From: Reichenbachiella faecimaris
GTDB taxonomy: Bacteria; Bacteroidota; Bacteroidia; Cytophagales; Cyclobacteriaceae
Assembly (NCBI RefSeq): GCF_900176375.1
Contig: NZ_FWYF01000002.1
Span: forward strand, 1,028,161 to 1,092,160
Direction of reading: 5' to 3'
Length of the DNA: 64,000 bases
Shown one piece after another: positions 51,197 to 59,868 of the stretch. The translations under genes were made by a program, and so were the position numbers. Each line of letters starts with the position of its first letter. Within the stretch, counting starts at the first letter, position 1. The notes beneath the pieces were generated by a model. That model had not been told where the DNA came from. It saw only the letters and a program-made list of their open reading frames with translations, and did no database searches.

Positions 51197-51619
51197 ATGT
51201 TTAATAATAAGCAAGAAATCAAAGAAGTGGAAGAATTAAGTAATTCAAGCAACATCATAGGCAAGGGAACCCTTCTTAATGGTGACATCGAAACTTACGG
51301 TAATATCCGTGTAGAAGGAAAGATCGTTGGCAACATGAAAACCAAGTCTAAAGCAGCTTGCGGGCATTCATCTCATATCGAAGGCAACTTGGTCGCACAG
51401 AACGCTGAAATTGCCGGTCAGGTGACTGGCAAGGTGGAGGTTTCTGAATTGTTGATCCTTAAGCCATCAGCCATCATCAATGGAGATATTATTACCAACA
51501 AATTGATAGTAGAATCTGGAGCTACCTTTAATGGTGGATGTAAAATGGGTGTAACCATCAAAGAAATTCAAATTGGAGAAACACCAGAAGGAAAATCAAA
51601 ACTCCTCAAAGCCGAATAA
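51197..51619 (+). CDS. Bactofilin (polymer-forming cytoskeletal protein)
   Basis: A 140-residue protein with a central right-handed beta-helix: NIIGKGTLLNGDIETYGNIR, VEGKIVGNMKTKSKA, EGNLVAQNAEIAGQVTGKVE and INGDIITNKLIVESGATFNG form regular six-residue turns. The ends are charged and flexible. Bactofilins assemble filaments without nucleotide at the membrane and position cell-wall enzymes. The upstream M23 peptidase is the likely partner. Its 3' end overlaps the start of the ATP synthase accessory gene atpZ by about 47 bases. Confidence 0.93.
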   Translation: MFNNKQEIKEVEELSNSSNIIGKGTLLNGDIETYGNIRVEGKIVGNMKTKSKAACGHSSHIEGNLVAQNAEIAGQVTGKVEVSELLILKPSAIINGDIITNKLIVESGATFNGGCKMGVTIKEIQIGETPEGKSKLLKAE

Positions 51620-51818
51620 GGAAAAGGAACAGTCCCTTTCTTATTTAAAATTTTCGGGGATGGCTTTCGAAATGCTTGCCTATATTATCTTGGGCTACTG
51701 GATAGGTAGTCAATTAGATAAGTATTTCGAATACGAATCCATTCTCACACTCATTGGAATATTGTTAGGTATAGCAGGCGCGCTGATCAACTTATTTCGA
51801 AAACTTCCAAAAAATTAA
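51573..51818 (+). CDS. atpZ: AtpZ/AtpI-like ATP synthase accessory protein
   Basis: An 81-residue protein with two membrane helices (MAFEMLAYIILGYWIGSQL and ILTLIGILLGIAGALINLF), the usual AtpZ layout. The conserved SYLKFSGMAFEMLAYIILGY lies before and across the first helix, so a start at the internal Met (51660) would cut the family domain. I therefore take TTG at 51573, inside the bactofilin gene. AtpZ assists assembly of, or Mg2+/Ca2+ supply to, the F-type ATPase. It opens the atp operon. Confidence 0.8.
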   Translation: MEKHQKENQNSSKPNKEKEQSLSYLKFSGMAFEMLAYIILGYWIGSQLDKYFEYESILTLIGILLGIAGALINLFRKLPKN

Positions 51819-51821
51819 TTC

Positions 51822-52211
51822 ATGAAAGAATTGTCTAAAATCTCTGTTTTCACAGGGATTTTAATTTTAGTAAGCTACTGTCTTATGGAGGTGTTCAAGT
51901 TTTCATTTGTGCACCCTGCCATATATCAAATTCTGGGGTTTCTTTGGTTTCTGTACACCAGCATACATATTACCCATTTACTGGTAGCGAAAAACCCAAA
52001 TATTGAAAGTGCCATTCTACCACTTGTTGGTTTGGGTCTGAGGTTTTTAGTATCACTTTTTACAGTGATGATTTACCTCATCAAGTTTCCAGAAAATTCC
52101 GCATTGTTCGTTCTCAATTTTATGGCTGCCTATTTAATCTACGTAGTGTTTGAAATCACAGCCTTATTGTCTAACTTGCGACGAAATTCAAGTCAAGATC
52201 AAAATACATGA
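51822..52211 (+). CDS. AtpI-like small membrane protein of the atp operon
   Basis: A 129-residue protein with four hydrophobic segments (about 8-24, 34-52, 63-82, 92-113) and a charged tail. Sequence similarity to AtpI is not obvious, but its position between atpZ and atpB and its size and topology suggest the ATP synthase protein I role. It starts 3 bases after atpZ and its stop overlaps the atpB start as ATGA, so translation is coupled. Confidence 0.65.
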   Translation: MKELSKISVFTGILILVSYCLMEVFKFSFVHPAIYQILGFLWFLYTSIHITHLLVAKNPNIESAILPLVGLGLRFLVSLFTVMIYLIKFPENSALFVLNFMAAYLIYVVFEITALLSNLRRNSSQDQNT

Positions 52212-53311
52212 TTAACGGTCGAATTATGACAACAATTAAGCATCTGAAAATCAGCATTTTATTTACGGTTTTCGGTCTGTTTGTATCACAGGCGAGTTTT
52301 GCAGGAGAAGCGAAAGAAGGAGAGAAATTTGACCCTAGTGTGATGATCAATCATCACATCATGGATGCACATGATTGGCATCTTTTTGATCTCAAAGATG
52401 ACGATGGTGAAGTACATCCAGTAAGCATTCCTTTACCTGTTATTTTATGGGACAATGGGTTGCAGATATTTATGTCATCCGAGTTTCATCATGGTCATGA
52501 CGCTGTAGAGCGTAATGGCAATTATTATTTCAATGCACATGAGCACATTTATAAAACTGATGCAAATGGCACTTTGGAGTATGACGAGGCAGGCGCCATC
52601 ACCAATGCCCATCCGCTAGACCTTTCTATTACTAAAAATGTAGCTATGCTACTGATCAATGCCACTGTAATGGTTTTGATATTTTTGGCAGTAGCCAGAG
52701 GATATAAGAAAAATGTAAAGCGGGCACCTAAAGGTGTTCAGTCATTTTTCGAACCGATCATTATCTATGTCAGAGATGAAATCGTAAAGCCAAACATTGG
52801 CCCTAAATATGAAAGGTACTTGCCTTATCTATTAAGCTTATTTTTCTTTATTTGGTTTGGAAACCTATTAGGGCTCTTGCCAGCTGCAGCTAACCTTACG
52901 GGTAATATTGCTGTTTGTATGGCTTTAGCTGGTCTTACATTGATAATAACTTTGGCCTCAGGAAGAAAAACCTATTGGTTGCATATATTAGATCCATTAG
53001 GTAACAGCATGCCGTGGTTGGCTAAGTTTCCTTTGTATCTTATCCTTTGGCCAATCGAAATTCTAGGAATATTTATTAAGCCTTTCTCATTGATGATTCG
53101 TTTGTTTGCGAACATCACAGCTGGGCACATTATTATATTGAGTATCATAAGTTTGACTTTCATTACGCAGAGTATAGCAGTAGGAGTTGCTTCTACAGCA
53201 TTCGCCACTGTGATGAATATGTTGGAGCTATTTGTAGCACTACTTCAGGCTTATGTATTTACACTGTTGACGTCTATGTATTTTGGTCAGGCAGTAGAAG
53301 AACATCATTAA
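52208..53311 (+). CDS. atpB: ATP synthase F0 subunit a
   Basis: A 367-residue protein. A signal peptide-like N-terminus (ILFTVFGLFVSQASFAGEA) and a His-rich periplasmic extension of about 120 residues (HHIMDAHDWHLFDLKDDD) precede the five-helix a-subunit core, as is common in Bacteroidota. The essential Arg is in MIRLFANITAGH, and GNLLGLLPAAANLTGN and LQAYVFTLLTSMY are also typical. It forms the proton half-channels against the c-ring. The first ATG overlaps the previous stop by 4 bases; a second Met at 52226 is also possible. Confidence 0.95.
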   Translation: MINGRIMTTIKHLKISILFTVFGLFVSQASFAGEAKEGEKFDPSVMINHHIMDAHDWHLFDLKDDDGEVHPVSIPLPVILWDNGLQIFMSSEFHHGHDAVERNGNYYFNAHEHIYKTDANGTLEYDEAGAITNAHPLDLSITKNVAMLLINATVMVLIFLAVARGYKKNVKRAPKGVQSFFEPIIIYVRDEIVKPNIGPKYERYLPYLLSLFFFIWFGNLLGLLPAAANLTGNIAVCMALAGLTLIITLASGRKTYWLHILDPLGNSMPWLAKFPLYLILWPIEILGIFIKPFSLMIRLFANITAGHIIILSIISLTFITQSIAVGVASTAFATVMNMLELFVALLQAYVFTLLTSMYFGQAVEEHH

Positions 53312-53329
53312 GAAAATTATTTTTTTTAA

Positions 53330-53554
<225 letters not shown>

Positions 53555-53622
53555 TTTTTCTGGCTTGGCTCTGTTTGCATTAGGCATCAGGGCCAGGTCT
53601 TATTTCAATTAAAAAAAATATA

Positions 53623-54117
53623 ATGGAATTAGTTACCCCCGGTATTGGACTTATCATTTGGCAGACCGTCGTATTCTTAGCTGTATTTGGAATATTGGCT
53701 GCATTCGTATGGAGACCAATCACAGATGCGTTGAGAACGAGAGAGTCGTTTATTCAGGACTCTTTGGACGCGGCAGAAAATGCCAAAAAGAAAATCGAAG
53801 AGCTGAAGCAAGACAATGAGTATTTGCTAGAAGAGGCTCGCGTAGAAAGAGACAAGATGATCAAAGATGCGACCGAGATTGCTAACAAAATCAAGGAAGA
53901 CGCTAAAGACGAAACATCTAAGATCACGGCAAAAATGATAGAAGATGCGAAATCAGTGATCAACACTGAGAAAAACGCTGCTTTGGCTGACGTGAAGAAT
54001 TTGGTGGCTGAACTATCATTGGATATCGCTGAGAAAGTCTTGAAAAATAGCCTGGCTGATAAAAAGGCTCAAGAGACTTTAGTTAAAGATTTAATCAAAG
54101 ACATAAAAGTAAACTAG
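53623..54117 (+). CDS. atpF: ATP synthase F0 subunit b
   Basis: A 164-residue protein: one N-terminal membrane helix (GLIIWQTVVFLAVFGILAAF) followed by WRPITDALRTRE and a long charged coiled coil (AENAKKKIEELKQDNEYLLE) that forms the peripheral stalk. Size and pattern are standard. Its stop is 1 base before the atpH start, so the two are coupled. Confidence 0.95.
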   Translation: MELVTPGIGLIIWQTVVFLAVFGILAAFVWRPITDALRTRESFIQDSLDAAENAKKKIEELKQDNEYLLEEARVERDKMIKDATEIANKIKEDAKDETSKITAKMIEDAKSVINTEKNAALADVKNLVAELSLDIAEKVLKNSLADKKAQETLVKDLIKDIKVN

Positions 54118-54118
54118 T

Positions 54119-54676
54119 ATGTCAGAATTTAGGATAGCATCGAGATATGCAAAATCTCTTCTTGAGCTGGCTGAAGAAAAAAAGTGTCTGGATGAGGTAG
54201 TAGCTGACATGGAGCAATTTGCTGCAGTCTGTAAAGACAACCATGATCTTGTTTTGATGTTGAAAAACCCGATCATTGGCCACTACAAGAAGCTAGCTAT
54301 CCTTAAGGAAATTTTCAAAGGCAAAGTCAATGATTTGACCATGGCTATTTTTGAAATCCTTGCGAAGAAGAATAGAGAGATGTATTTGCCTGAGGTAGCA
54401 GCAGCGTTCAAAGCTCAGTATTATACTTTCAAAGGTATCGTGGAGAGTACAGTTACTACAGTACACCCGATCTCTGATGCAGTAAGAAAAGAAATCAGTG
54501 CCATCGTGAAAAAGATCACAAATAGCGAAGTGGTACTTACCGAAAAAACTAATCCAGATTTGATTGGTGGTTTCGTTTTAAAAATTGGTGATAAACAAAT
54601 AGATGATAGCGTAAGTGGCAAATTGAAGGAATTAAGACTTCAGTTTGTTGATAAAGGTTATCAAAGTAAAATGTAA
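54119..54676 (+). CDS. atpH: ATP synthase F1 subunit delta
   Basis: A 185-residue protein with the delta/OSCP pattern: RIASRYAKSLLELAEEKKCL at the start, MLKNPIIGHYKKLAILKEIF in the middle, and a C-terminal part with LIGGFVLKIGDKQIDDSVSG-type sequence. It joins the peripheral stalk to the alpha3beta3 head. It lies between atpF and atpA as usual. Confidence 0.95.
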   Translation: MSEFRIASRYAKSLLELAEEKKCLDEVVADMEQFAAVCKDNHDLVLMLKNPIIGHYKKLAILKEIFKGKVNDLTMAIFEILAKKNREMYLPEVAAAFKAQYYTFKGIVESTVTTVHPISDAVRKEISAIVKKITNSEVVLTEKTNPDLIGGFVLKIGDKQIDDSVSGKLKELRLQFVDKGYQSKM

Positions 54677-54732
54677 TCACCACAAGGTGATTTGTCAATA
54701 AGAAATTAAAAGATCTAAAATTAACTACAGTA

Positions 54733-56313
54733 ATGGCAGATGTAAGACCAGATGAAGTTTCATCGATATTGAGAGAGCAACTCTCGAACTTCAGAACAGA
54801 GGCTGAATTAGAGGAAATAGGTACAGTACTACAAGTGGGTGATGGTGTAGCCAGAATCTACGGTTTGACTGAAGCACAGTCAGGTGAACTTTTGGAGTTC
54901 GAAAATGGCTTGAAAGCTATGGTTTTGAACCTGGAAGAAGACAACGTAGGAGCTGTGTTGCTTGGTGAATCTTCTGACGTAAAAGAAGGTGATACCGTAA
55001 AAAGAACAAAGCAAATTGCTTCTATCAAAGCTGGTGACGGCTTGTGTGGTAGAGTAATCGACACTTTGGGTAATCCTATCGATGGTAAAGGTGCTATCTC
55101 TGGTGACCTTTACGAAATGCCATTGGAGCGTAAAGCCCCTGGTGTAATCTACAGACAGCCTGTAGATGAACCACTTCAAACGGGTATCACTTCTATCGAT
55201 TCTATGATTCCGATTGGAAGAGGCCAAAGAGAGTTGATCATTGGTGACCGTCAGACAGGTAAGACTGCCGTGGCCATTGATACCATCATCAACCAAAAAG
55301 AATTTTATGATAAAGGAGAGCCAGTATTTTGTATCTACGTTGCTGTAGGACAAAAGGCTTCTACTGTTGCTGGTATCTATGCTGCTTTGGACAAAGCAGG
55401 TGCGATGGATTACACAGTAATTGTTTCTGCTTCTGCTTCTGACCCTGCTCCAATGCAGTTCTTTGCTCCATTTACTGGTGCTGCTGTGGGTGAGTACTTC
55501 AGAGATACTGGACGTCCTGCATTAGTGATATATGATGATTTATCTAAGCAGGCAGTTGCTTACCGTGAAGTTTCTTTGCTTTTGAGAAGACCTCCAGGGC
55601 GTGAAGCATATCCGGGTGATGTATTCTATCTTCACTCAAGATTATTAGAAAGAGCAGCTAAGGTCAACGATAACGATGACATTGCAAAAGACATGAATGA
55701 CTTGCCTGAGTCATTAAAAGGCAAAGTCAAAGGTGGCGGTTCTTTGACCGCACTTCCAATTATTGAAACACAGGCGGGCGATGTTTCTGCATATATCCCT
55801 ACCAACGTGATTTCTATTACAGATGGTCAGATTTTCTTGGAAACTAACTTGTTTAACTCTGGTATCAGACCAGCAATTAACGTTGGTATCTCTGTATCAC
55901 GAGTAGGTGGAAATGCTCAGATCAAGTCAATGAAAAAAGTAGCAGGTACCTTGAAACTAGACCAAGCTCAGTTTAGAGAACTAGAAGCCTTCGCTAAATT
56001 CGGATCTGATTTGGATAACGCTACTCGTTTGGTAATTTCAAGAGGGCAGAAAAACCAGGAAATCTTGAAGCAAGCACAATACTCTCCAATACCAGTTGGT
56101 GAGCAGGTAGCTACTATTTATGCTTCTACTAAAGGTTTCATGGATAAAGTACCTGTAGAAAAAGCTAGAGCTTACCAAGCTGAATTTGTAACCGTAATGA
56201 AAACTCAGCACGCCGACATCTTGTCTGCCCTAGCTGCTGGTAAGTTCGACGACGATACAACAAGTAAATTGGGCGAAGTAGCGAAAGAAGTAGCTACAAG
56301 ATTTGAAAACTAA
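54733..56313 (+). CDS. atpA: ATP synthase F1 subunit alpha
   Basis: A 526-residue subunit with the Walker A motif [13 protein letters not shown], the DELSEED-region analogue and the alpha signature [17 protein letters not shown]. It forms the non-catalytic nucleotide sites in the F1 head. Codon use differs slightly from neighbours (more GGT, GCT, TCT), as expected for a highly expressed gene. It is followed 9 bases later by atpG. Confidence 0.97.
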   Translation: MADVRPDEVSSILREQLSNFRTEAELEEIGTVLQVGDGVARIYGLTEAQSGELLEFENGLKAMVLNLEEDNVGAVLLGESSDVKEGDTVKRTKQIASIKAGDGLCGRVIDTLGNPIDGKGAISGDLYEMPLERKAPGVIYRQPVDEPLQTGITSIDSMIPIGRGQRELIIGDRQTGKTAVAIDTIINQKEFYDKGEPVFCIYVAVGQKASTVAGIYAALDKAGAMDYTVIVSASASDPAPMQFFAPFTGAAVGEYFRDTGRPALVIYDDLSKQAVAYREVSLLLRRPPGREAYPGDVFYLHSRLLERAAKVNDNDDIAKDMNDLPESLKGKVKGGGSLTALPIIETQAGDVSAYIPTNVISITDGQIFLETNLFNSGIRPAINVGISVSRVGGNAQIKSMKKVAGTLKLDQAQFRELEAFAKFGSDLDNATRLVISRGQKNQEILKQAQYSPIPVGEQVATIYASTKGFMDKVPVEKARAYQAEFVTVMKTQHADILSALAAGKFDDDTTSKLGEVAKEVATRFEN

Positions 56314-56322
56314 GAAGCTGCA

Positions 56323-57222
56323 ATGGCTAATTTAAAAGAAGTAAAAAACAGAATATCGTCTGTAACCTCAACTCAGCAGATTACTAGTGCCATGAAAATG
56401 GTGGCGGCTGCTAAATTGAAAAGAGCACAGGATAAGATCACTCAGATGAGACCTTATTCGCAAAAGCTTACGGGCTTATTGCAAAATGTGTCTGCAGGTA
56501 TGGATGATAATGCTGATAATATCTACGGTCAGGAACGTGAAGTAAACAATGTACTTCTCGTAGTGGTTTCTTCTGACAGAGGGTTGTGTGGCGCGTTCAA
56601 CAACAACGTGTTCAAAGCAACAGTAAATCTGATAGAAGAAAAATACTCTTATGAAAGCAAACACGATGGTGTTCACATTTTGCCATTGGGTAAAAAGGCT
56701 TTTGAGTTTTTCTCTAAGAGAAATTATCAGGTTGTTGAAGATTACTATGGAATTTTTGGAAACCTGTCATTTGATCAGGCGAAAGTGGCTGCGGAGTACG
56801 TGATGAAGTCTTTTGTTGATGGTGATTACGACAAAGTAGAATTAGTTTACAACGAGTTTAAAAATGTAGCCACTCAAATCCTTCAAGTAGAGCAATTCTT
56901 GCCAGTAGAGCAAGTAGAGGCTGCTGCAGAAGAGGCTGAGTCAGCTTTCACTAATCAGGAATATATCTATCAGCCATCTATGCAATATGTGGTTGAGGAA
57001 TTGCTCCCGAAGTCGCTGAAAGTTCAGTTTTACAAAGCAGTGCTTGAATCTAATGCTTCTGAGCACGGTGCTCGAATGACTGCCATGGATCAAGCCACAG
57101 ACAATGCTGGCGAAATGTTGAAAGCGTTGAAACTGACTTACAACAGAACGCGTCAGGCAGCTATTACTAAGGAAATACTTGAAATCGTAGGCGGTGCTGA
57201 GGCATTGGCGAGTGATGGATAA
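56323..57222 (+). CDS. atpG: ATP synthase F1 subunit gamma
   Basis: A 299-residue central-stalk subunit. The N-terminal helix RISSVTSTQQITSAMKMVAA, the core SSDRGLCGAFNNNV and the C-terminal helix LTYNRTRQAAITKEILEIVG are all present. It rotates inside the head and couples proton flow to catalysis. The catalytic beta and the epsilon subunit (atpD, atpC) do not follow; the operon stops at the terminator at 57245, so they must lie elsewhere. Confidence 0.97.
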   Translation: MANLKEVKNRISSVTSTQQITSAMKMVAAAKLKRAQDKITQMRPYSQKLTGLLQNVSAGMDDNADNIYGQEREVNNVLLVVVSSDRGLCGAFNNNVFKATVNLIEEKYSYESKHDGVHILPLGKKAFEFFSKRNYQVVEDYYGIFGNLSFDQAKVAAEYVMKSFVDGDYDKVELVYNEFKNVATQILQVEQFLPVEQVEAAAEEAESAFTNQEYIYQPSMQYVVEELLPKSLKVQFYKAVLESNASEHGARMTAMDQATDNAGEMLKALKLTYNRTRQAAITKEILEIVGGAEALASDG

Positions 57223-57244
57223 GGTGATATAAAACACAAACGAA

Positions 57245-57276
57245 AGGCTGAGCTTTATTTAAGTTCAGCCTTTTTT
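57245..57276 (+). terminator. Terminator of the atp operon
   Basis: AGGCTGAGCTT (57245-57255) pairs with AAGTTCAGCCT (57261-57271) over 11 bp with one G-T, loop TATTT, then a run of six T (57271-57276). A strong intrinsic terminator 22 bases after the atpG stop. Confidence 0.92.
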
Positions 57277-57291
57277 GTTTTAGATTGTATA

Positions 57292-58122
57292 ATGAATTTC
57301 TTCTGGCGAATAGTATTAGTTTTTCGTTGGTTGTCACTCGACGTGGTAGCTGGAGGAGTCATTTTTACCTTGGCCATAAGCCGCGTAGCAGGAATAGATA
57401 TCCAGTGGAGCATTCCAGTAGCTTTAGGCTGCTGTATATGGCTCATATATACACTGGATCATTTGATTGACGGGAATAGTCTAGACCGAGATCCAAGCAT
57501 GAAACGCCATGTTTTTCACAGAAAATATAGAAAGCCCATATTCATAGCATTTGCCTTGCTTTCTTGCTTTGGACTGCGAGTGTTGTTCTTCCTGCCCTAT
57601 CAAACGCTAATTTATGGGTGCGTATTACTCGGTTTGGTCGGGCTCTACTTTTTGTCCATTTGGTTGTTCAAAATTTATTTCGCCAAAGAAATATTCATAG
57701 CTGTGCTCTATGCCTGTGGCATATACTTAGGTAGCTTTTCTCTGAAACCTGATTTGGATATGGTGACATACCTATTGTTTATCCAAACAGTATTGATGGC
57801 TTCAATCAACCTCTTGCTGTTTTCTTACTATGAAGTAGGGCAAGATACCCAGGATGGGCATCAATCTTGGGCGACGCATTTCGGTGTGGTCAAAACCCTC
57901 AATCACATGCGATTTTTACTTATCCTACTTGGAGTTTCGATTGGATCTACTTTTTTATTCAAGCTTTCAAATGATCAGCTTATTTTGCAAATGATCTTTA
58001 TGGGGATGTCAGTCATTCTTGGAATGATCTACCTAAAGCCTACTTGGTTCAAGCAGAACGAAAGGTTTCGCTGGGTGGGTGATTTAGTCTTTCTTTTCCC
58101 TGGTATGATATTTTTGTTTTGA
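57292..58122 (+). CDS. UbiA-superfamily prenyltransferase-like membrane protein
   Basis: A 276-residue protein with about eight membrane segments. The two acidic motifs of the superfamily can be placed: YTLDHLIDGNSLDRDP (about 60-75) and YYEVGQDTQDGHQSW (about 181-195). Both differ from the strict NDxxDxxxD consensus, so this is a divergent member. It starts 15 bases after the atp terminator and its stop overlaps a methyltransferase gene by 4 bases (ATGA), so they form one unit. Prenylation of a quinone-like or aromatic acceptor is the natural guess; the substrate is not known. Confidence 0.7.
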   Translation: MNFFWRIVLVFRWLSLDVVAGGVIFTLAISRVAGIDIQWSIPVALGCCIWLIYTLDHLIDGNSLDRDPSMKRHVFHRKYRKPIFIAFALLSCFGLRVLFFLPYQTLIYGCVLLGLVGLYFLSIWLFKIYFAKEIFIAVLYACGIYLGSFSLKPDLDMVTYLLFIQTVLMASINLLLFSYYEVGQDTQDGHQSWATHFGVVKTLNHMRFLLILLGVSIGSTFLFKLSNDQLILQMIFMGMSVILGMIYLKPTWFKQNERFRWVGDLVFLFPGMIFLF

Positions 58123-58766
58123 ATGACTACAATCGAATCGCCTGGATTTATGATGTGTTGGCTCATTGGGTTTTTCGAGGCAATATTCTAAAATCTCAGA
58201 CTCGTTTTCTTTCCCAATTGCAGCCGAACAACCGAGTGCTAATTATTGGCGGTGGTAGTGGTCGAGTACTCGAATCCATAGTTCAAGAAGACATTCCACT
58301 CACCATCCACTTCATCGAACCCTCAGAACAGATGATCGAAAAGGCAAGGAAACGTGAATTGAAATCGTCAAATTTGGATGTAAGTTTTTATCAAACAAGG
58401 TTTGAGTCTTTTGATACAAGTGACAAATATGATGCAGTGTGTTGTTTCTATTTTTTAGACCTATTCAAAAAAAAATCATTGAACCTGCACTTAGCACATA
58501 TCAAAGCCTTGATGAATAATCAGGCTATTTTGCTAGTATCTGATTTTCAGAATAGAAAAGGAACATGGTGGCAAAAAGGACTATCTATGGTTATGCATGT
58601 TTTTTTTAAATTCACCACAGGGTTAGAAAGTAATAAATTGGAAGATTTTGATTGCGCAATTGTGGCATCTGGTTTTCATAGGGATTCTGATGCAGATTTT
58701 TTTTCTCAATTTATCTTTAGTGCTGTTTATAAAAAAGAAGTCTCTAAAAATGGAAACCATTCTTAA
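58119..58766 (+). CDS. SAM-dependent methyltransferase (UbiE-like)
   Basis: A 215-residue class I methyltransferase: VLIIGGGSGRVLESIV is the SAM-binding motif (about 40-55), HFIEPSEQMIEKARKR supplies the acidic ribose contact, and YDAVCCFYFLDLF is the motif II region. The N-terminus YNRIAWIYDVLAHWVF resembles quinone C-methyltransferases (YDxxA). It is translationally coupled to the upstream UbiA-like gene, which supports action on a prenylated aromatic product. It is 6 bases from the next gene, an ECF sigma factor. Confidence 0.85.
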   Translation: MNDYNRIAWIYDVLAHWVFRGNILKSQTRFLSQLQPNNRVLIIGGGSGRVLESIVQEDIPLTIHFIEPSEQMIEKARKRELKSSNLDVSFYQTRFESFDTSDKYDAVCCFYFLDLFKKKSLNLHLAHIKALMNNQAILLVSDFQNRKGTWWQKGLSMVMHVFFKFTTGLESNKLEDFDCAIVASGFHRDSDADFFSQFIFSAVYKKEVSKNGNHS

Positions 58767-58772
58767 ACAGGC

Positions 58773-59369
58773 ATGTCTATAAAGTATTCAAAGGCAGAAG
58801 TGAAAAACATTCAATACGACATACATAATAAACTTATACTTCAGTGCAAAGCAGGAGATCGTGTGGCGCAGAATGAATTGTATAAGCGGTATGCTGGTGC
58901 CATGTACAACATCTGTCGACGAATAATGAATGACGAGGACGAAGCTCGTGATCTGTTGCAGGATGCTTTTGTTGAGGCATTTATGAAAATTCATAACCTC
59001 AAGGAATTGAGCACTTTCAGTGCTTGGATCAAAAGAATCACGGTCAACAAATGCATTAATGCGATCAAAAAGAAACGGATTTTTGCCATTTCTATAGATG
59101 AGAATGTTGACCCTGCTGATGAGGATGAGTTTATAGATAAAGAAATTATTGGGCATGAGGCTCAAGCGATAATGAAGGCCTTAGAACAAATATCAGATGG
59201 ATGCAGGACTGTATTCAATTTGTATTTGTTTGAAGGATATGATCATAAGGAGATCAGTCAGATAATGGGTATCTCAGAGTCTGCTTCTAAATCACAATAC
59301 AGCAAGGCGAAACAGAAAATTCGTGATTTGTTAGAAACCCAAAAATTCCGTAGCTATGGAAACAAATGA
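58773..59369 (+). CDS. ECF RNA polymerase sigma factor
   Basis: A 198-residue ECF sigma factor. Region 2: ELYKRYAGAMYNICRRIMND and EARDLLQDAFVEAFMKIHNL. Region 4: LFEGYDHKEISQIMGISES with SASKSQYSKAKQKIRDLL, a helix-turn-helix. Its 3' end overlaps the next gene by 14 bases, and that gene encodes a membrane protein of anti-sigma type. Unlike the pair at 5814-7433, there is no FecR domain or receptor, so this is a different regulatory circuit, probably envelope stress. Confidence 0.93.
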   Translation: MSIKYSKAEVKNIQYDIHNKLILQCKAGDRVAQNELYKRYAGAMYNICRRIMNDEDEARDLLQDAFVEAFMKIHNLKELSTFSAWIKRITVNKCINAIKKKRIFAISIDENVDPADEDEFIDKEIIGHEAQAIMKALEQISDGCRTVFNLYLFEGYDHKEISQIMGISESASKSQYSKAKQKIRDLLETQKFRSYGNK

Positions 59370-59868
59370 TTTAAAAAACTTTATTGATGTGAATCGTGAG
59401 TCTTTTGAGATTTACGATTATCCACAAGAGGATTGGCCTTCCATTTCAGATAAACTAGATCAATCAGAGAAGCGCGCTAAAAGTGTAGTGATACCACTCA
59501 AGTATGTTTGGCGATCAGCAGCAGTTTTTCTACTACTGACTGGAGCTGCCTTTTATATGAGCTGGGTCAATTGGAACAATCAGGCGCAAGAAGTAATGAT
59601 GAGTTCTGAGTTGCAAGAAGCTGAGTATTACTATGGCGAGTTGATCGCTACCAAAGTGGCACACATCTCGCAGTTAGACCATAATGCAGAACAGGTGGTG
59701 TTTCGAAATATGGAAACAATGGATCAGGCATTCAATGAGTTGAAATCAGATTTGAAGGATAATGCTGACAATGAAGAGGTGATTCACGCCATGATAGATA
59801 ACTACAAAATCAAATTAGAGATTTTGGAACAAATCATTGAGCAACTAGAGGATAGAAAAGAACTATGA
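59356..59868 (+). CDS. Putative membrane anti-sigma factor (170 aa)
   Basis: A cytoplasmic N-terminus of about 50 residues (SFEIYDYPQEDWPSISDKLD) is followed by one membrane helix (VWRSAAVFLLLTGAAFYMSW) and a charged helical periplasmic part (QNNQ-like to EQIIEQLEDRKEL). This is the layout of ECF anti-sigma factors in Bacteroidota; I see no zinc-binding ZAS motif (HxxxCxxC). It overlaps the sigma gene by 14 bases and the next gene by 4, so all three are translated together. Role inferred from topology and context. Confidence 0.7.
   Translation: METNDLKNFIDVNRESFEIYDYPQEDWPSISDKLDQSEKRAKSVVIPLKYVWRSAAVFLLLTGAAFYMSWVNWNNQAQEVMMSSELQEAEYYYGELIATKVAHISQLDHNAEQVVFRNMETMDQAFNELKSDLKDNADNEEVIHAMIDNYKIKLEILEQIIEQLEDRKEL

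Noticed and set aside
54880-55353. 157-codon minus-strand frame inside atpA
   Set aside because: Antisense to a highly conserved gene; result of its codon bias.
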